Both the position numbers and the translations under genes were made by a program. From Candidatus Omnitrophota bacterium (GTDB lineage: Bacteria > Omnitrophota > Omnitrophia > Omnitrophales > Omnitrophaceae), in the NCBI GenBank assembly GCA_016209715.1, contig JACQVP010000066.1, positions 1-37,925 on the forward strand: 37,925 nt of DNA. The letters are read 5' to 3'. This document shows positions 17,941 through 27,627 of the stretch, piece after piece. Position 1 is the stretch's first letter; each line of letters begins with the position of its first letter. The notes under the pieces were generated by a model. The model worked only from the letters and a program-made list of their open reading frames with translations. It did not search any database and was not told where the DNA came from.

Positions 17941-20133
17941 TCACGCATTCCACATCAGGCTTTCGAAAGTCTCGTCCGGTGTGCGAAATCCGAGCAGGCC
18001 GTGCCGGGGCCATTCTTCCACCACCAGTTGTGAGGTATCTTCAATATTTACCGTGAAATACAGCTCGTCCCTCGGTTTAAGATCAAGGGCGGTGAAAGGG
18101 ACCGAAAGCTCCAGAATCGAGGCCGCGCGCAAATTCCCCTCCAACAGGGCCCCCGGCTGTCTCTCGTCCGCCAAGAACTCGGTCACCTGGATTCCTGCAC
18201 CGTCCCGCAATTCGAACCGGACCTCGAACTCCCGCTCGCCGGCGGCCTTGGCCGCGGAAGATCGCGTCTGCACCCGCAAGATCCCGCTTTTGCCCGCCAG
18301 CGATTCCCATTGCAGTTTCTTCTCCAAATCGATGCGAACAAACCAGTGCGTCAGGCTGAATCCGTAATAAATCTCCGAGATGAGCCGCTCGCTTTGATGC
18401 ATCGCGATATCGGCTTCACCGGTCCGGAACTTGCCGGCATTGATCCATTCATAAAAATCGGTCAACCGGCCGTCGAGAAGGGGATCCAGAAACCCCGCGG
18501 GCTCATGAATCCGCCGGGAACGATGGGGCTGTTTGATCGGCCGTTTCAAATACGCGGGGTGCCGCCGTTTGAGGAGCGCGTACACGTTCATCAGTCGCGA
18601 GCGGAAAAGGCTGTCGAAAACATCCTGGGTCTGGCTCGTGAATTCATCCCCGTACCACCAGAACCAATCGCTCGCCTCCGCAGCATATATTTCTCTCCAG
18701 GCCTTCTCCAGGACGTCCGGGGCCGCGCTCTCCGCAGCCAGGAATTGGCGGGTTTTCGCCAGATAATCCCAGGCCAGGCGGTCTTCGTGATGGCCGTACC
18801 ATATTTGATAATTGTGGTTGATCCAGGACCCCGGATAAAGCCTCGACAGGCGAGAACCCGGCGCGTGTTCGGAAAGGAACTCACCGGGCAGCACCGTTTC
18901 GAATCCCGGTTCCTCGCTTAATTTTTCATACAAAAAGGACAAAAACCTCTCGCCGCCGTAATGATAGTGCTCCCAGGCGTTCTCGCCGTCGAGGATGATC
19001 GTGATCACGTTCGGCTCCGAGGAACCCGAGAGGTGCTGGCGGATAGACCGGAGCCGGCGCATGAAGTCGTCGACGCAGGCGTGAGGGTCCGCGCCCGCAT
19101 AACTGAAACCGATGAGATCCGACAGTTTCCGGTCCCGGAAAAGAATCGAAAGGGCCGAATCGCCCTCTTGGACCCGGTAAGCCCGGTAAAGCGCGTCCTC
19201 CCGCTTGAACCGCTCGGAAACCGGGGTCTCTCCGCCTTCCGCCGCGAGCGTGGAATGCATCAAGATGTCCTCGTCCGTGGCGATCCAGCGGACGCCTTCA
19301 CCGGCGAACAGCGGAATCACGTCCTGGGACACGCTGCCTTCCGCCGGCCAGATTCCCGCCGCGCGCACCCCCATCATCTCCTGAAAGTATCGGATCCCTT
19401 CCCGCACCTGCCACCGGGCATCTTCCTCCCAGAGATAGGCATATCCCAGGGAACGGTCGCTGATCAACGGCAGGATGGGATGATAAAACGGCGTCGTCGT
19501 CAATTCCGCCTGGCCGCTCGCCGCCAATTTCCGGTACAAACCGAACACCTCCCGGAGAGCCCGCAGCTGAAAATCGACCACTTCCCTCTTTTCCTCCTCC
19601 GTGTATCTGGCCCCCTTTTTGATCAGCTCCCTCAGGCGCCCCTCCTTTTTGCGGTACGAATATCCGAACCACATCAGGTTGAACAACACTTGAAGGTCGA
19701 GAAAGTCCTGCGTCTCGAATTTCTCGCGGGCCTTACGGATCTCCTCCGTGTCCGAGCCGTGGCCGCGCCGGTTCAGGAGCTCCGAATAACGCGGGTGCGG
19801 CTTGACTACCGTCGTCCAATTGTTCATGAAAAAATTGGAGAGGATGAAATCCTTGTCCTCGTCATTCAACTGGTCCGCCGGTTTGAGCGTGAGGTCCAGG
19901 AAGACGTCCTGGACTTTCGGGTTTTCGGCGTAATCTTTCATCTGAGAAAGAAGAGACGGCGTCAGATTGAACACCTGCCGGATCTTGGGGAATTTCGAGA
20001 GCAGGGCGGGCATGTCATAATAGCCCTTGGTGGCGTGCAGGCGAACCCACGGGAGGGCGTAGCGGCCGGTGAGCTCGTCCTTGTAAGGCGGCTGGTGCAT
20101 GTGCCAGATGAAGGCAACCGCGACCGTCTTCAT
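17941..20133 (-). CDS. Glycoside hydrolase family 57 protein (alpha-amylase/alpha-mannosidase-like)
   Basis: MKTVAVAFIWHMHQPPYKD, NLTPSLL, GIWPAEGSVSQDVI, LDGENAWEHY. Confidence 0.88.
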   Translation of the reverse strand: MKTVAVAFIWHMHQPPYKDELTGRYALPWVRLHATKGYYDMPALLSKFPKIRQVFNLTPSLLSQMKDYAENPKVQDVFLDLTLKPADQLNDEDKDFILSNFFMNNWTTVVKPHPRYSELLNRRGHGSDTEEIRKAREKFETQDFLDLQVLFNLMWFGYSYRKKEGRLRELIKKGARYTEEEKREVVDFQLRALREVFGLYRKLAASGQAELTTTPFYHPILPLISDRSLGYAYLWEEDARWQVREGIRYFQEMMGVRAAGIWPAEGSVSQDVIPLFAGEGVRWIATDEDILMHSTLAAEGGETPVSERFKREDALYRAYRVQEGDSALSILFRDRKLSDLIGFSYAGADPHACVDDFMRRLRSIRQHLSGSSEPNVITIILDGENAWEHYHYGGERFLSFLYEKLSEEPGFETVLPGEFLSEHAPGSRLSRLYPGSWINHNYQIWYGHHEDRLAWDYLAKTRQFLAAESAAPDVLEKAWREIYAAEASDWFWWYGDEFTSQTQDVFDSLFRSRLMNVYALLKRRHPAYLKRPIKQPHRSRRIHEPAGFLDPLLDGRLTDFYEWINAGKFRTGEADIAMHQSERLISEIYYGFSLTHWFVRIDLEKKLQWESLAGKSGILRVQTRSSAAKAAGEREFEVRFELRDGAGIQVTEFLADERQPGALLEGNLRAASILELSVPFTALDLKPRDELYFTVNIEDTSQLVVEEWPRHGLLGFRTPDETFESLMWNA

Positions 20134-20151
20134 GATGAGCCTCCCGTTCGA

Positions 20152-21177
20152 TCAGGCGTGGACGATGACTTCCCGCAGGAATTTGGCGGCGTCTTCCGGG
20201 GCCGTGGGGTTGATATAAAACCCCGTGCCCCACTCGAAACCGGCCACGCGCGTCAGGCGCGGCATGATTTCGAAGTGCCAGTGGTAATCGTCCCGGATGG
20301 TGTGCCAGTATCCGCGGCGCGGAAATAGATTGGGCGCCGAATGGATAATGAAATTGTATTGAGGGCGGTTCAAGGCCGTGTGCAGTTTCTCCATCGTCAT
20401 TTTGAGCGCCAGCGCCATGTCGTCAATCCTCTGGCGCGAGGCGTAAAAGTCCGGCTCGTGATTCTTCGGCAGCAGGCAAAGCTCGAACGGAAACCGCGAC
20501 GCGAACGGGCAGAAGGAAATAAAATGGTCGTTTTCATACACAATGCGCTGTTGGGAGTCCTTCTCCTGATTGATCATGTCACAGAACACGCAGCGTTCTT
20601 TCGTCTTGTAATAGGCCTCGGCGCCCATCAGTTCCTCCTTCACCCGTTTCGGCGTCACCGGCGTCGCGATGAGCTGAGAATGCGGATGATAAAGAGAGGC
20701 CCCGGATTCCCGCCCCTCGTTCCGGAAGATGAGGATGTACCGGAAGCGGATGTCGCGATGCAAATCTTCCACCCGGTTCTGGTAGATGGTGAGGATGTCC
20801 TTGATCTCGCTGAGGCTCAATTGGTCCACGGGGCGATGGTGGTCCGGCGTCTCGATGATCACTTCGTGCGCCCCGAACCCGGACATCAGGTCGTACATTC
20901 CCACGCCTTTTTTAATCAAGTGATCGTCGATCCCTAGCGAAGGAAATTTATTGGGGACTACCCGCACGGACCATCCCGGCGTGTTGGGGGCGCTGCCATC
21001 CCGGCGGACGGCGCAAATCTCGGCCGGGGTCATGGATTCGTTGCCATAGCAAAACGGGCAATTGCCGCTGTCTGGGACCGGAGTCGCGTCGGGCTTGAAA
21101 TCGCTCGGTCTTTTTCCCCGCGCCGTGGAAATGATGACCCACCGGCCCGTCACCGGGTCTTTCCTCAATTCTGGCAT
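20152..21177 (-). CDS. galT: Galactose-1-phosphate uridylyltransferase
   Basis: MPELRKDPVTGRWVIISTARGKRP; SLYHPHSQLIATP; YHWHFEIMPR. Start moved to ATG at 21177, preceded by AGGAGGG; the 60-residue extension in the track overlaps the upstream gene. Confidence 0.94.
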   Translation of the reverse strand: MPELRKDPVTGRWVIISTARGKRPSDFKPDATPVPDSGNCPFCYGNESMTPAEICAVRRDGSAPNTPGWSVRVVPNKFPSLGIDDHLIKKGVGMYDLMSGFGAHEVIIETPDHHRPVDQLSLSEIKDILTIYQNRVEDLHRDIRFRYILIFRNEGRESGASLYHPHSQLIATPVTPKRVKEELMGAEAYYKTKERCVFCDMINQEKDSQQRIVYENDHFISFCPFASRFPFELCLLPKNHEPDFYASRQRIDDMALALKMTMEKLHTALNRPQYNFIIHSAPNLFPRRGYWHTIRDDYHWHFEIMPRLTRVAGFEWGTGFYINPTAPEDAAKFLREVIVHA

Positions 21178-21205
21178 GGATTTCCCTCCTCGTAAAAGTA
21201 TGATT

Positions 21206-21985
21206 TTAAGGCCATTTCGGCACCGCCGCAAGCAACCTTTTGGTGTATTCCGATTCCGGATCGTCCAAAATCCGACGTGACGGGCCTTGCTCCACGAGTC
21301 TTCCGGCCCGGAAGACCAGAATACGGTCCGCCAGACGGCTGACCAGGGCGATGTCATGGGTGATGAACAGGATGCCGCCCTTCAGGCGCGGTTTCAATTC
21401 TTCGAGCAGGCAAATGATTTCGAACTGCACCGAGACGTCAAGCTGCGACGTCGGTTCATCCAGGATCAAAAAATCGGGCCTCATCGCGAGCGCCCGCGCA
21501 ATGGCCACCCGCTGCCGCTCTCCGCCGCTCATCTGCGAAGTCTTCCGCGCAAAAAAAGATTCATCCAGCCTGACGGCGCGCAGCGCCTCGGCCGCTCGCG
21601 GTTCCATTTCTTTTCGTCCCAAATGCCCGATCCCTTCCGCCACCAGCGCCCGGACTGTCCAGCGCGGGTCCAGCGAGGAATAGGGGTTTTGAAAGACCAT
21701 TTGGACTTTTCGACGGTAAGCGGCCGCGTCCTTGAGCAACACTTCCTCGAGGGCCGTCCCTTCAAAATAAACAGTCCCGGAGGTGACTCTCTCGAGGCCC
21801 ATCATCAGTTTAGCGGCGGTTGACTTTCCGGAACCGCTTTCGCCCACCAGCCCATAGATCAAACCGGCTTCCAATGCGAAATCGACATCGCCGAGGGCCG
21901 CGAATTCATTTGCCCGGCGGAAGACGCCCTGACGGACGGCATAGCGCTTTGAAACGTGGTCGAAGCGAAAATAAGGAACCGTCAT
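21206..21985 (-). CDS. Oligopeptide-type ABC transporter ATP-binding protein (OppF-like)
   Basis: Walker A GESGSGKST, signature MSGGERQRVAIARAL, Walker B LILDEPTSQLD. Confidence 0.9.
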   Translation of the reverse strand: MTVPYFRFDHVSKRYAVRQGVFRRANEFAALGDVDFALEAGLIYGLVGESGSGKSTAAKLMMGLERVTSGTVYFEGTALEEVLLKDAAAYRRKVQMVFQNPYSSLDPRWTVRALVAEGIGHLGRKEMEPRAAEALRAVRLDESFFARKTSQMSGGERQRVAIARALAMRPDFLILDEPTSQLDVSVQFEIICLLEELKPRLKGGILFITHDIALVSRLADRILVFRAGRLVEQGPSRRILDDPESEYTKRLLAAVPKWP

Positions 21986-22722
21986 GCGATGCCGCTCCTC
22001 CGAAGAGCCGGGACCGCGCGTAGCAGCGAGCGCGTATAATCATGGGAGGGATGAGCGAAGACCTCCGCCGTGGGACCGCTCTCCACGATCAGGCCCTTCC
22101 TCATGACGGCCACGCGGTCCGCGAAGGCCTTGGCGACCGGCACATTGTGAGTCACCATCACGAAACTGATTCCCTGCCCTTTGAGTTCCTGGAACAATTG
22201 CAAGATTTCCGCCTGCACGGTCACATCCAGCGAGGAGGTGGGTTCGTCCGCCACAATGAGGGAAGCCTTGCGAGCGACCGCGAGCGCGATCAGGACCCTC
22301 TGGCGCATTCCACCGCTCAACTCATGAGGATAGCTCTTGAGGCCAACCCGGTCGAGCGGCAAGCGGACCCGCTCCATGGCGGACAGCGCCTCTTCCTTCC
22401 CCAGTCCGACGGCGCGAAATAAAACTCCCAGCGGGCACAAAGGATCCATCGCGCTCAAGGGGTCCTGGGGAATCAATGCGACGCGCTCCCGCGGGACGTT
22501 GAGTCGAATTTCACCGCCGAGCCTCTGGCCCGAACGGAAGGTCAGCAATCCGAGGATTTCCAGGGCCACCGTGGATTTTCCCGCGCCGGACTCTCCCAGC
22601 AGGCCCAGGGCCTCCCCCTCGGCGACGGAAAAACTGAGCGGTCCCACGACCCGGCACGCCGGCCCCGTCCCACTGGGCCGATAACCCAACTCCAGGTCCC
22701 GCACTTCCAAGACCGGTTTCAT
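21982..22722 (-). CDS. Oligopeptide-type ABC transporter ATP-binding protein (OppD-like)
   Basis: Walker A GESGAGKST, signature LSGGMRQRVLIALAV, Walker B LIVADEPTSSLD. Start placed at MKPVLEVRDLELGY, overlapping the oppC-like stop (ATGA). Confidence 0.88.
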   Translation of the reverse strand: MKPVLEVRDLELGYRPSGTGPACRVVGPLSFSVAEGEALGLLGESGAGKSTVALEILGLLTFRSGQRLGGEIRLNVPRERVALIPQDPLSAMDPLCPLGVLFRAVGLGKEEALSAMERVRLPLDRVGLKSYPHELSGGMRQRVLIALAVARKASLIVADEPTSSLDVTVQAEILQLFQELKGQGISFVMVTHNVPVAKAFADRVAVMRKGLIVESGPTAEVFAHPSHDYTRSLLRAVPALRRSGIA

Positions 22723-23705
22723 CCCATCCCCCCCTTCTCGCGAACGGGGTCCCCCAGGACATTGAAACACACCGAAGCCAAAACCAGAAAAATGCCCGGC
22801 GCCAGCACCCATGGGTGCAAGGTCAAATGCGCGACCGCAAGCGATTCAGAAAGCAGATTCCCCCAGCTGACGTCCGGCTCCTGAATGCCGAGCCCCAGCA
22901 CGCTCAGCGCGGATTCTCCGAGGATGTAACCCGGAACGGAGACGCTCCAGATGATGGCCACATAACTCCACGTGTGCGGGAGGATGTGCCGGATCAATAT
23001 CCGGCTGTGACTCTGGCCCAGCACTCTCGCCGCAGCAACGAAATCCGCCTCCCGGAGCGACAGGACCAGGCCGCGAACCACTCGGGCCACGCTTCCCCAG
23101 CCGATGCAGCTGAGCACGATCACCACCAGGGCGTAGATCTGCCGTGAATCGAGAACCGGCGGCAGGGCGCTGCGGACGGCCAGCAGGAGATAAAACCCCG
23201 GGATCATGATGAACAATTCCGCCGTCCTCATCAGGAATTGGTCCGCCCGGCCGCCGAAATATCCGGCCGTGGCGCCCACCGCGAAGCCCAGGGCGCAGGC
23301 AATCGCGGCACCCAGCAAGCCCAAGGACAAAGAAATGCGCCCGCCGTACAAAACCCGGGAAAACAGGTCCCTCCCGCGCGAATCCGTTCCCAACAAATAA
23401 AGCCTTCCCGGCTCGTCCACGCGGATCAGGCGGCGCCCGCCGAAACGGATGAAGCAGAGGCGGTCTTTGATATCAACATAACGCCGCCGGAGGTGCTCGT
23501 CCCGCTTCGCGACTGTCGGATAAACGAAAGGCCGCCAATGCAGGACCCCCTGGGCATCGCGAAAATGAATCCGGGTGGGCGGGTGATATGAATGGTCCCT
23601 TCGCGCGTCGGAAACGTCATAGGGGGCGATGTACGCTGCGAAAAGGACCGCCAACGACAGTCCCCCCAGAATCACCCAGGCGGAAACGCGCATCGGATTA
23701 GCCAC
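22719..23705 (-). CDS. Oligopeptide-type ABC transporter permease (OppC/DppC-like)
   Basis: LLGTDSRGRDLFSRVLYGGRISLSLGLLGA; EAA-like loop EADFVAAARVLGQSHSRILIRHILPH; VSWGNLL. Confidence 0.93.
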   Translation of the reverse strand: MANPMRVSAWVILGGLSLAVLFAAYIAPYDVSDARRDHSYHPPTRIHFRDAQGVLHWRPFVYPTVAKRDEHLRRRYVDIKDRLCFIRFGGRRLIRVDEPGRLYLLGTDSRGRDLFSRVLYGGRISLSLGLLGAAIACALGFAVGATAGYFGGRADQFLMRTAELFIMIPGFYLLLAVRSALPPVLDSRQIYALVVIVLSCIGWGSVARVVRGLVLSLREADFVAAARVLGQSHSRILIRHILPHTWSYVAIIWSVSVPGYILGESALSVLGLGIQEPDVSWGNLLSESLAVAHLTLHPWVLAPGIFLVLASVCFNVLGDPVREKGGMG

Positions 23706-24681
23706 GGGAACCCTCGAGGCGGATACGCGGGTCTACGGCCACCAGCAAGAGGTCCGCCGCCAGATTTCCGGCGATGAGCAGAAACGAAATCATGACCATA
23801 TTGCCGAGGACCAGAAACACGTCCTGCGTTCGGACCGCCTGCAACATCACCTGCCCCAGCCCCGGCCAGCCCGTGAAAATCTCCACCAGGGCGGCCCCGC
23901 TAAACAACGCCGGCAATTCCAGACCGAAGATGGTGACGAGAGGATTCAGGGCGTTCCGAGCGATATGCCGGAAGACAATCATCCGCCGCGGAATGCCGAG
24001 CGAGCGGAGGTAGAGGACAAATTCCCGCGACGCGACGTCCACGGTTTGGGAACGCATGATGCGGAAGAGATAGGCGAAAGTCCCGAGACCCAGCACGGAA
24101 GCCGGTATCAGCAGGTGGACGGCCACATCGGCGAGGCGCCCGCCTAAAGGAAGCGCCTCATGATGGACTGACCGCATTCCGCCCAGGGGGAGGATGTCCG
24201 TCCGGGAGGCGGCGTACAAAAACAGGATGCATAGAAAAAATGCCGGGATTGACAACGCGGCATAAGAAAAAGCGCTCATTGCCCGGTCAAACCAGCCCCC
24301 CGGCTTCAACCCCGCCGCGAGTCCGGCCAGAACGGCCAGCAGCCAGGCACCTAGAAAAGAAACGCCCGACAGCAAAAAAGTGTTCCACAACCGCGAGCCC
24401 AATATTTGCGTCACGGGCTGGCGGTAGGCGAAGGAATAACCCAGATCGAGCCGGAACAGATTAAGGAGCCAGTGAAAATACTGCACCGGCAGAGGGGCGT
24501 CGAGGTGATACATCGCCTCGTACTGCCGGATCGTCTCCGGCGATATTTGCGGGTTGAGCCGGAGGGTGTCGAAATAATTGCCGGGCATCCAATGCATGAG
24601 CAGCAGGGTCAAGAACGGCAGGAGAACGAGGATCGGCAAGACCGCGGCGGCCCGGCGCAAAACATAGGTCAGAAGGTTCAA
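23698..24681 (-). CDS. Oligopeptide-type ABC transporter permease (OppB/DppB-like)
   Basis: YVLRRAAAVLPILVLLPFLTLLLMHWMPGN; SREFVLYLRSLGIPRRMIVFRHIARNALNPLVT; FTGWPGLGQVMLQA. Confidence 0.93.
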   Translation of the reverse strand: MNLLTYVLRRAAAVLPILVLLPFLTLLLMHWMPGNYFDTLRLNPQISPETIRQYEAMYHLDAPLPVQYFHWLLNLFRLDLGYSFAYRQPVTQILGSRLWNTFLLSGVSFLGAWLLAVLAGLAAGLKPGGWFDRAMSAFSYAALSIPAFFLCILFLYAASRTDILPLGGMRSVHHEALPLGGRLADVAVHLLIPASVLGLGTFAYLFRIMRSQTVDVASREFVLYLRSLGIPRRMIVFRHIARNALNPLVTIFGLELPALFSGAALVEIFTGWPGLGQVMLQAVRTQDVFLVLGNMVMISFLLIAGNLAADLLLVAVDPRIRLEGSRG

Positions 24682-24685
24682 CGAG

Positions 24686-26368
24686 TCACTCCTCGGCGCG
24701 AAGGTATTCGATGTTGTGAAACGGCCCGCCCAGGACGGTCGGCCGCAGACTGCGGAACCGGTCGCGGATCGCGTAGACCACCTTGGGAAGGACGGTATAA
24801 ATCATCGGCAATTCCCGAGCCGCGATCAACTGCCATTCCTCGTATCGCGCGCGTCTCTCCCGAGGGTCCAGCACTCCCACCGCCTCCTCGAAAATCAAAT
24901 CCACCTTCCGCTCCCATTCCGAGGGACTGTCCTTCGCCTCCGGGTTCCAAAAATGGAGACTCCCGCTCGATTTCCACACATTCACGCCAAAGTGCGGATC
25001 TACCTCTCCGGTCAATCCCAAAATCAGCGCCTCCCAGTCCTTCGTGGCCACCAGCTTGTTGACCAACGAGTTGAATTCGATGGGCTGAAGATGAACCTGA
25101 ATCCCGATCCTCGCCAAATCCTCGCGGACCATCCCGGCCATCTGCATCCGGTCGGGGTTTTCAGTATTCGTCATGAGCAGGAACTCTACGCGCCTGCCCT
25201 CCCGGTCCTCCAGCCAGCCATCCCCGTCCCGATCGGCGAACCCCTCCCCTTCCAGCAGTTGTCGCGACGCCTCCAGATCCCGGTCGTAGCAGGGCGGCAA
25301 TCCCGAGTAAAAGACCACGTTCGCCGGGCTCAGAGGCGAGCATTGCACTTCGCCGAGGCCGTTGTAAACGATGTCGATCATGGCGTCGCGGTCGAGCGCC
25401 CGCGCCACCGCCTCTCTGAAGACCCGGCTCCGGAACCATTGCCTCTTGACCGGGTCCGCGGCGCCCTGATTGAAGGCCATAAAATTTGATCCCGGCGCGG
25501 CCCCCAAATCCGTCAGCCTAAAACCGCCTTGCCTCTGCCGCGGGCTCAAAAGAGGAAAATCCCCGCCGGCCAGCTGATACACGTCCGTTTCGCCCTCCAG
25601 AAATTTCAACAGGCGTCCGTCCGAACTCGGAACGATGATCATCACGATTCTGGCCAGATACGGCAGGGCCTTCCCTTCCCGGTCCCGGCCCCAATATCGC
25701 TCGTTTCGGACCAGTTCGATCCTTTCCCCGGGGCGATAGCGGGCCAATTTGAAAGGCCCGGTCCCGATAAGGTCCTCAGGGTCCGTGTCGACGCCCCAAG
25801 TGCTTTGAAACGATCCTTGCGCCACTGCCTTTTCGAGGGCATGGCGCGGATAAATCGATTGAGTGAGGGCGAGCAAAAGAGGCGCGAAACGCTTGGGAAG
25901 CCTGAATTGTACGGTGTGTGGGCCGGCGGCCGAGACTTCGATGGGTTTGCCGTCGAGCAGGAAGACGTCCCGGGCCGGCGTGATGATTTTCGGATTGTAG
26001 ATGAGGTCCCGGAAGGTGAAAACCACATCGCCGGATGTGAACGGCCGGCCGTCGAACCACGTCACGTCGCGGCGGAGGCGAAAGGTCCACAACAATCCTT
26101 CCGCGTCGGCCTCCCAGGATTCGGCCAGGCGCCCCTCGATTTCCCCGGTTTCCGTGTTGAGCCGGGTCAAACCCTCAAAAAGGAAACCCGTCACCTGCGT
26201 GGTGGTGGTCTCCTGGGCGATCAGCTCGTTGAATGATTTCGGTTCGGCGGCGGCGGCGATGACCAGGGTGTCTCGCACCGAGGCCGCGCGGGCCGGTAAA
26301 GGAACGGAATAGAATAAAAAAAAGGAAAGGGTGAGCCCTGCGGTTAGGCGGCGCCTGTCCTCACCCAA
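24686..26368 (-). CDS. Oligopeptide-type ABC transporter substrate-binding protein (SBP_bac_5)
   Basis: Signal peptide-like LTAGLTLSFFLFYSVPLPARAAS; LVIAAAAEPKSFNELIAQETTTTQVTGFLFEGLTRLNTETGEIEGRLAESWE; RRDVTWFDGRPFTSGDVVFTF. The track start at 26569 gives an R/P-rich N-terminus overlapping secG; a TTG at 26368 fits better. Confidence 0.85.
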   Translation of the reverse strand: MGEDRRRLTAGLTLSFFLFYSVPLPARAASVRDTLVIAAAAEPKSFNELIAQETTTTQVTGFLFEGLTRLNTETGEIEGRLAESWEADAEGLLWTFRLRRDVTWFDGRPFTSGDVVFTFRDLIYNPKIITPARDVFLLDGKPIEVSAAGPHTVQFRLPKRFAPLLLALTQSIYPRHALEKAVAQGSFQSTWGVDTDPEDLIGTGPFKLARYRPGERIELVRNERYWGRDREGKALPYLARIVMIIVPSSDGRLLKFLEGETDVYQLAGGDFPLLSPRQRQGGFRLTDLGAAPGSNFMAFNQGAADPVKRQWFRSRVFREAVARALDRDAMIDIVYNGLGEVQCSPLSPANVVFYSGLPPCYDRDLEASRQLLEGEGFADRDGDGWLEDREGRRVEFLLMTNTENPDRMQMAGMVREDLARIGIQVHLQPIEFNSLVNKLVATKDWEALILGLTGEVDPHFGVNVWKSSGSLHFWNPEAKDSPSEWERKVDLIFEEAVGVLDPRERRARYEEWQLIAARELPMIYTVLPKVVYAIRDRFRSLRPTVLGGPFHNIEYLRAEE

Positions 26369-26834
26369 CTTTTTCAGAAGCGGCGGGGGCCGGCGCTTCC
26401 TGCGGCGCGGCGGGTTCGGATGAAACCTGCGTTTCCTGGCCAGGCACGCCTGCCGGCACGAACGGGGCGGATTCCTCCCCTTCACCGGTCTTGGCGGCCT
26501 GCTCGGCCTTGATTTTCTCGAGGACTTCCCGGATCTTCTGGACGTCCACCTTTTGTCCGGCGGCAGCACCGGGCCTGGCGGGACCGAAAAGCGACCGGCT
26601 GCGGCGGGCCTGCAGGATGTCCAGCGAAATGCAGGTGATCAAGAAAACAATGGCCATGACGGAGGTCGCCTTGGACAAAAAATCAGCGGTCTTGGTGCCG
26701 AATACCGTTTGCACCCCGGACTGCGAAAAGGATGCGCCGGAGAGCCCGTGGCCCCGGCCTACCTGCAACAGGATCACCAAAATCAGCGTGAGACAGGCCA
26801 TGATATGAAAGAATACGAGGATCGCGTTCAACAC
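26361..26834 (-). CDS. secG: Preprotein translocase subunit SecG with extended C-terminal tail
   Basis: Two TM helices around LLQVGRGHGLSGASFSQSGVQTVFGTKTADFLSKATSVMAIVF; located after tpiA. Confidence 0.93.
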   Translation of the reverse strand: MLNAILVFFHIMACLTLILVILLQVGRGHGLSGASFSQSGVQTVFGTKTADFLSKATSVMAIVFLITCISLDILQARRSRSLFGPARPGAAAGQKVDVQKIREVLEKIKAEQAAKTGEGEESAPFVPAGVPGQETQVSSEPAAPQEAPAPAASEKVG

Positions 26835-26835
26835 G

Positions 26836-27615
26836 TTAGGCGCCCTCTTTTACGGTGTCGTGAGTGGATTCATTGACGATTTGCACGAAAGATTCCGCCT
26901 TCAAAGAGGCCCCCCCGACCAGAGCGCCGTCCACGTCCGGCAGCCGCATCAATTCCTGCGTGTTGTCCGGCTTGACGCTCCCCCCGTAAAGGATACGCAA
27001 TTCCCCGGCCACGGACTCGCCGAAGAGCTCCTTCAGAAGGCCCCGCACGAAAGCGTGCATTTCCTCGGCCTGCGCCGGGGTCGCCGTCCGGCCGGTGCCG
27101 ATGGCCCAAACCGGCTCGTAAGCGATCACGACTTTTTCCATTTCCTCGGGGGTAAAACCCGCGAAACTCCCGCGGACCTGTCCGCGTACGACTTCCTGGG
27201 CGCGCCCGTCCTCGCGCTCGGCCAGGGTCTCGCCGACACAGACGATCGGGATGAGATTGAATTTCACCGCCGCCTTGGCCTTCCTATTAATCAGCTCGTC
27301 CGACTCCTGAAAGTAGGCGCGGCGTTCGGAGTGGCCCAGGATGACGTAGCGGCATCCCAGGTCCTTCAGCATGAGCGGGGAAATTTCGCCCGTGTATGCC
27401 CCCTCGGTTTCGAAATGCATGTCCTGCGCCCCCAGGTCGACCACCGATTCATTGACCAGTTGAGAGACGACCTGCAGCGCGGTGAACGGCGGGCAGATGA
27501 CCACGTCGGCGTCGGAGAACTTGGAAAGTCCGGCCTTGATGCTGTTAACCAGGTTCGCGGCCTCCGGCACGGTCTTGAACATTTTCCAGTTGCCGGCAAT
27601 CAGCTTCTTTCTCAC
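26836..27615 (-). CDS. tpiA: Triosephosphate isomerase
   Basis: MRKKLIAGNWKMFKT; ILGHSERR; VIAYEPVWAIGTG; LYGGSVKPDN. Confidence 0.98.
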   Translation of the reverse strand: MRKKLIAGNWKMFKTVPEAANLVNSIKAGLSKFSDADVVICPPFTALQVVSQLVNESVVDLGAQDMHFETEGAYTGEISPLMLKDLGCRYVILGHSERRAYFQESDELINRKAKAAVKFNLIPIVCVGETLAEREDGRAQEVVRGQVRGSFAGFTPEEMEKVVIAYEPVWAIGTGRTATPAQAEEMHAFVRGLLKELFGESVAGELRILYGGSVKPDNTQELMRLPDVDGALVGGASLKAESFVQIVNESTHDTVKEGA

Positions 27616-27627
27616 CTCAGCCTCCTT

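Noticed and set aside
18961-20328. 455-aa plus-strand ORF opposite the GH57 gene
   Set aside because: Antisense shadow in GC-rich coding sequence: composition rich in R/P/V/H without domain motifs, while the minus strand encodes a clear GH57.
26369-26569. R/P-rich N-terminal extension of the substrate-binding protein
   Set aside because: Lies within secG in another frame; a signal peptide-like sequence begins after the TTG at 26368.
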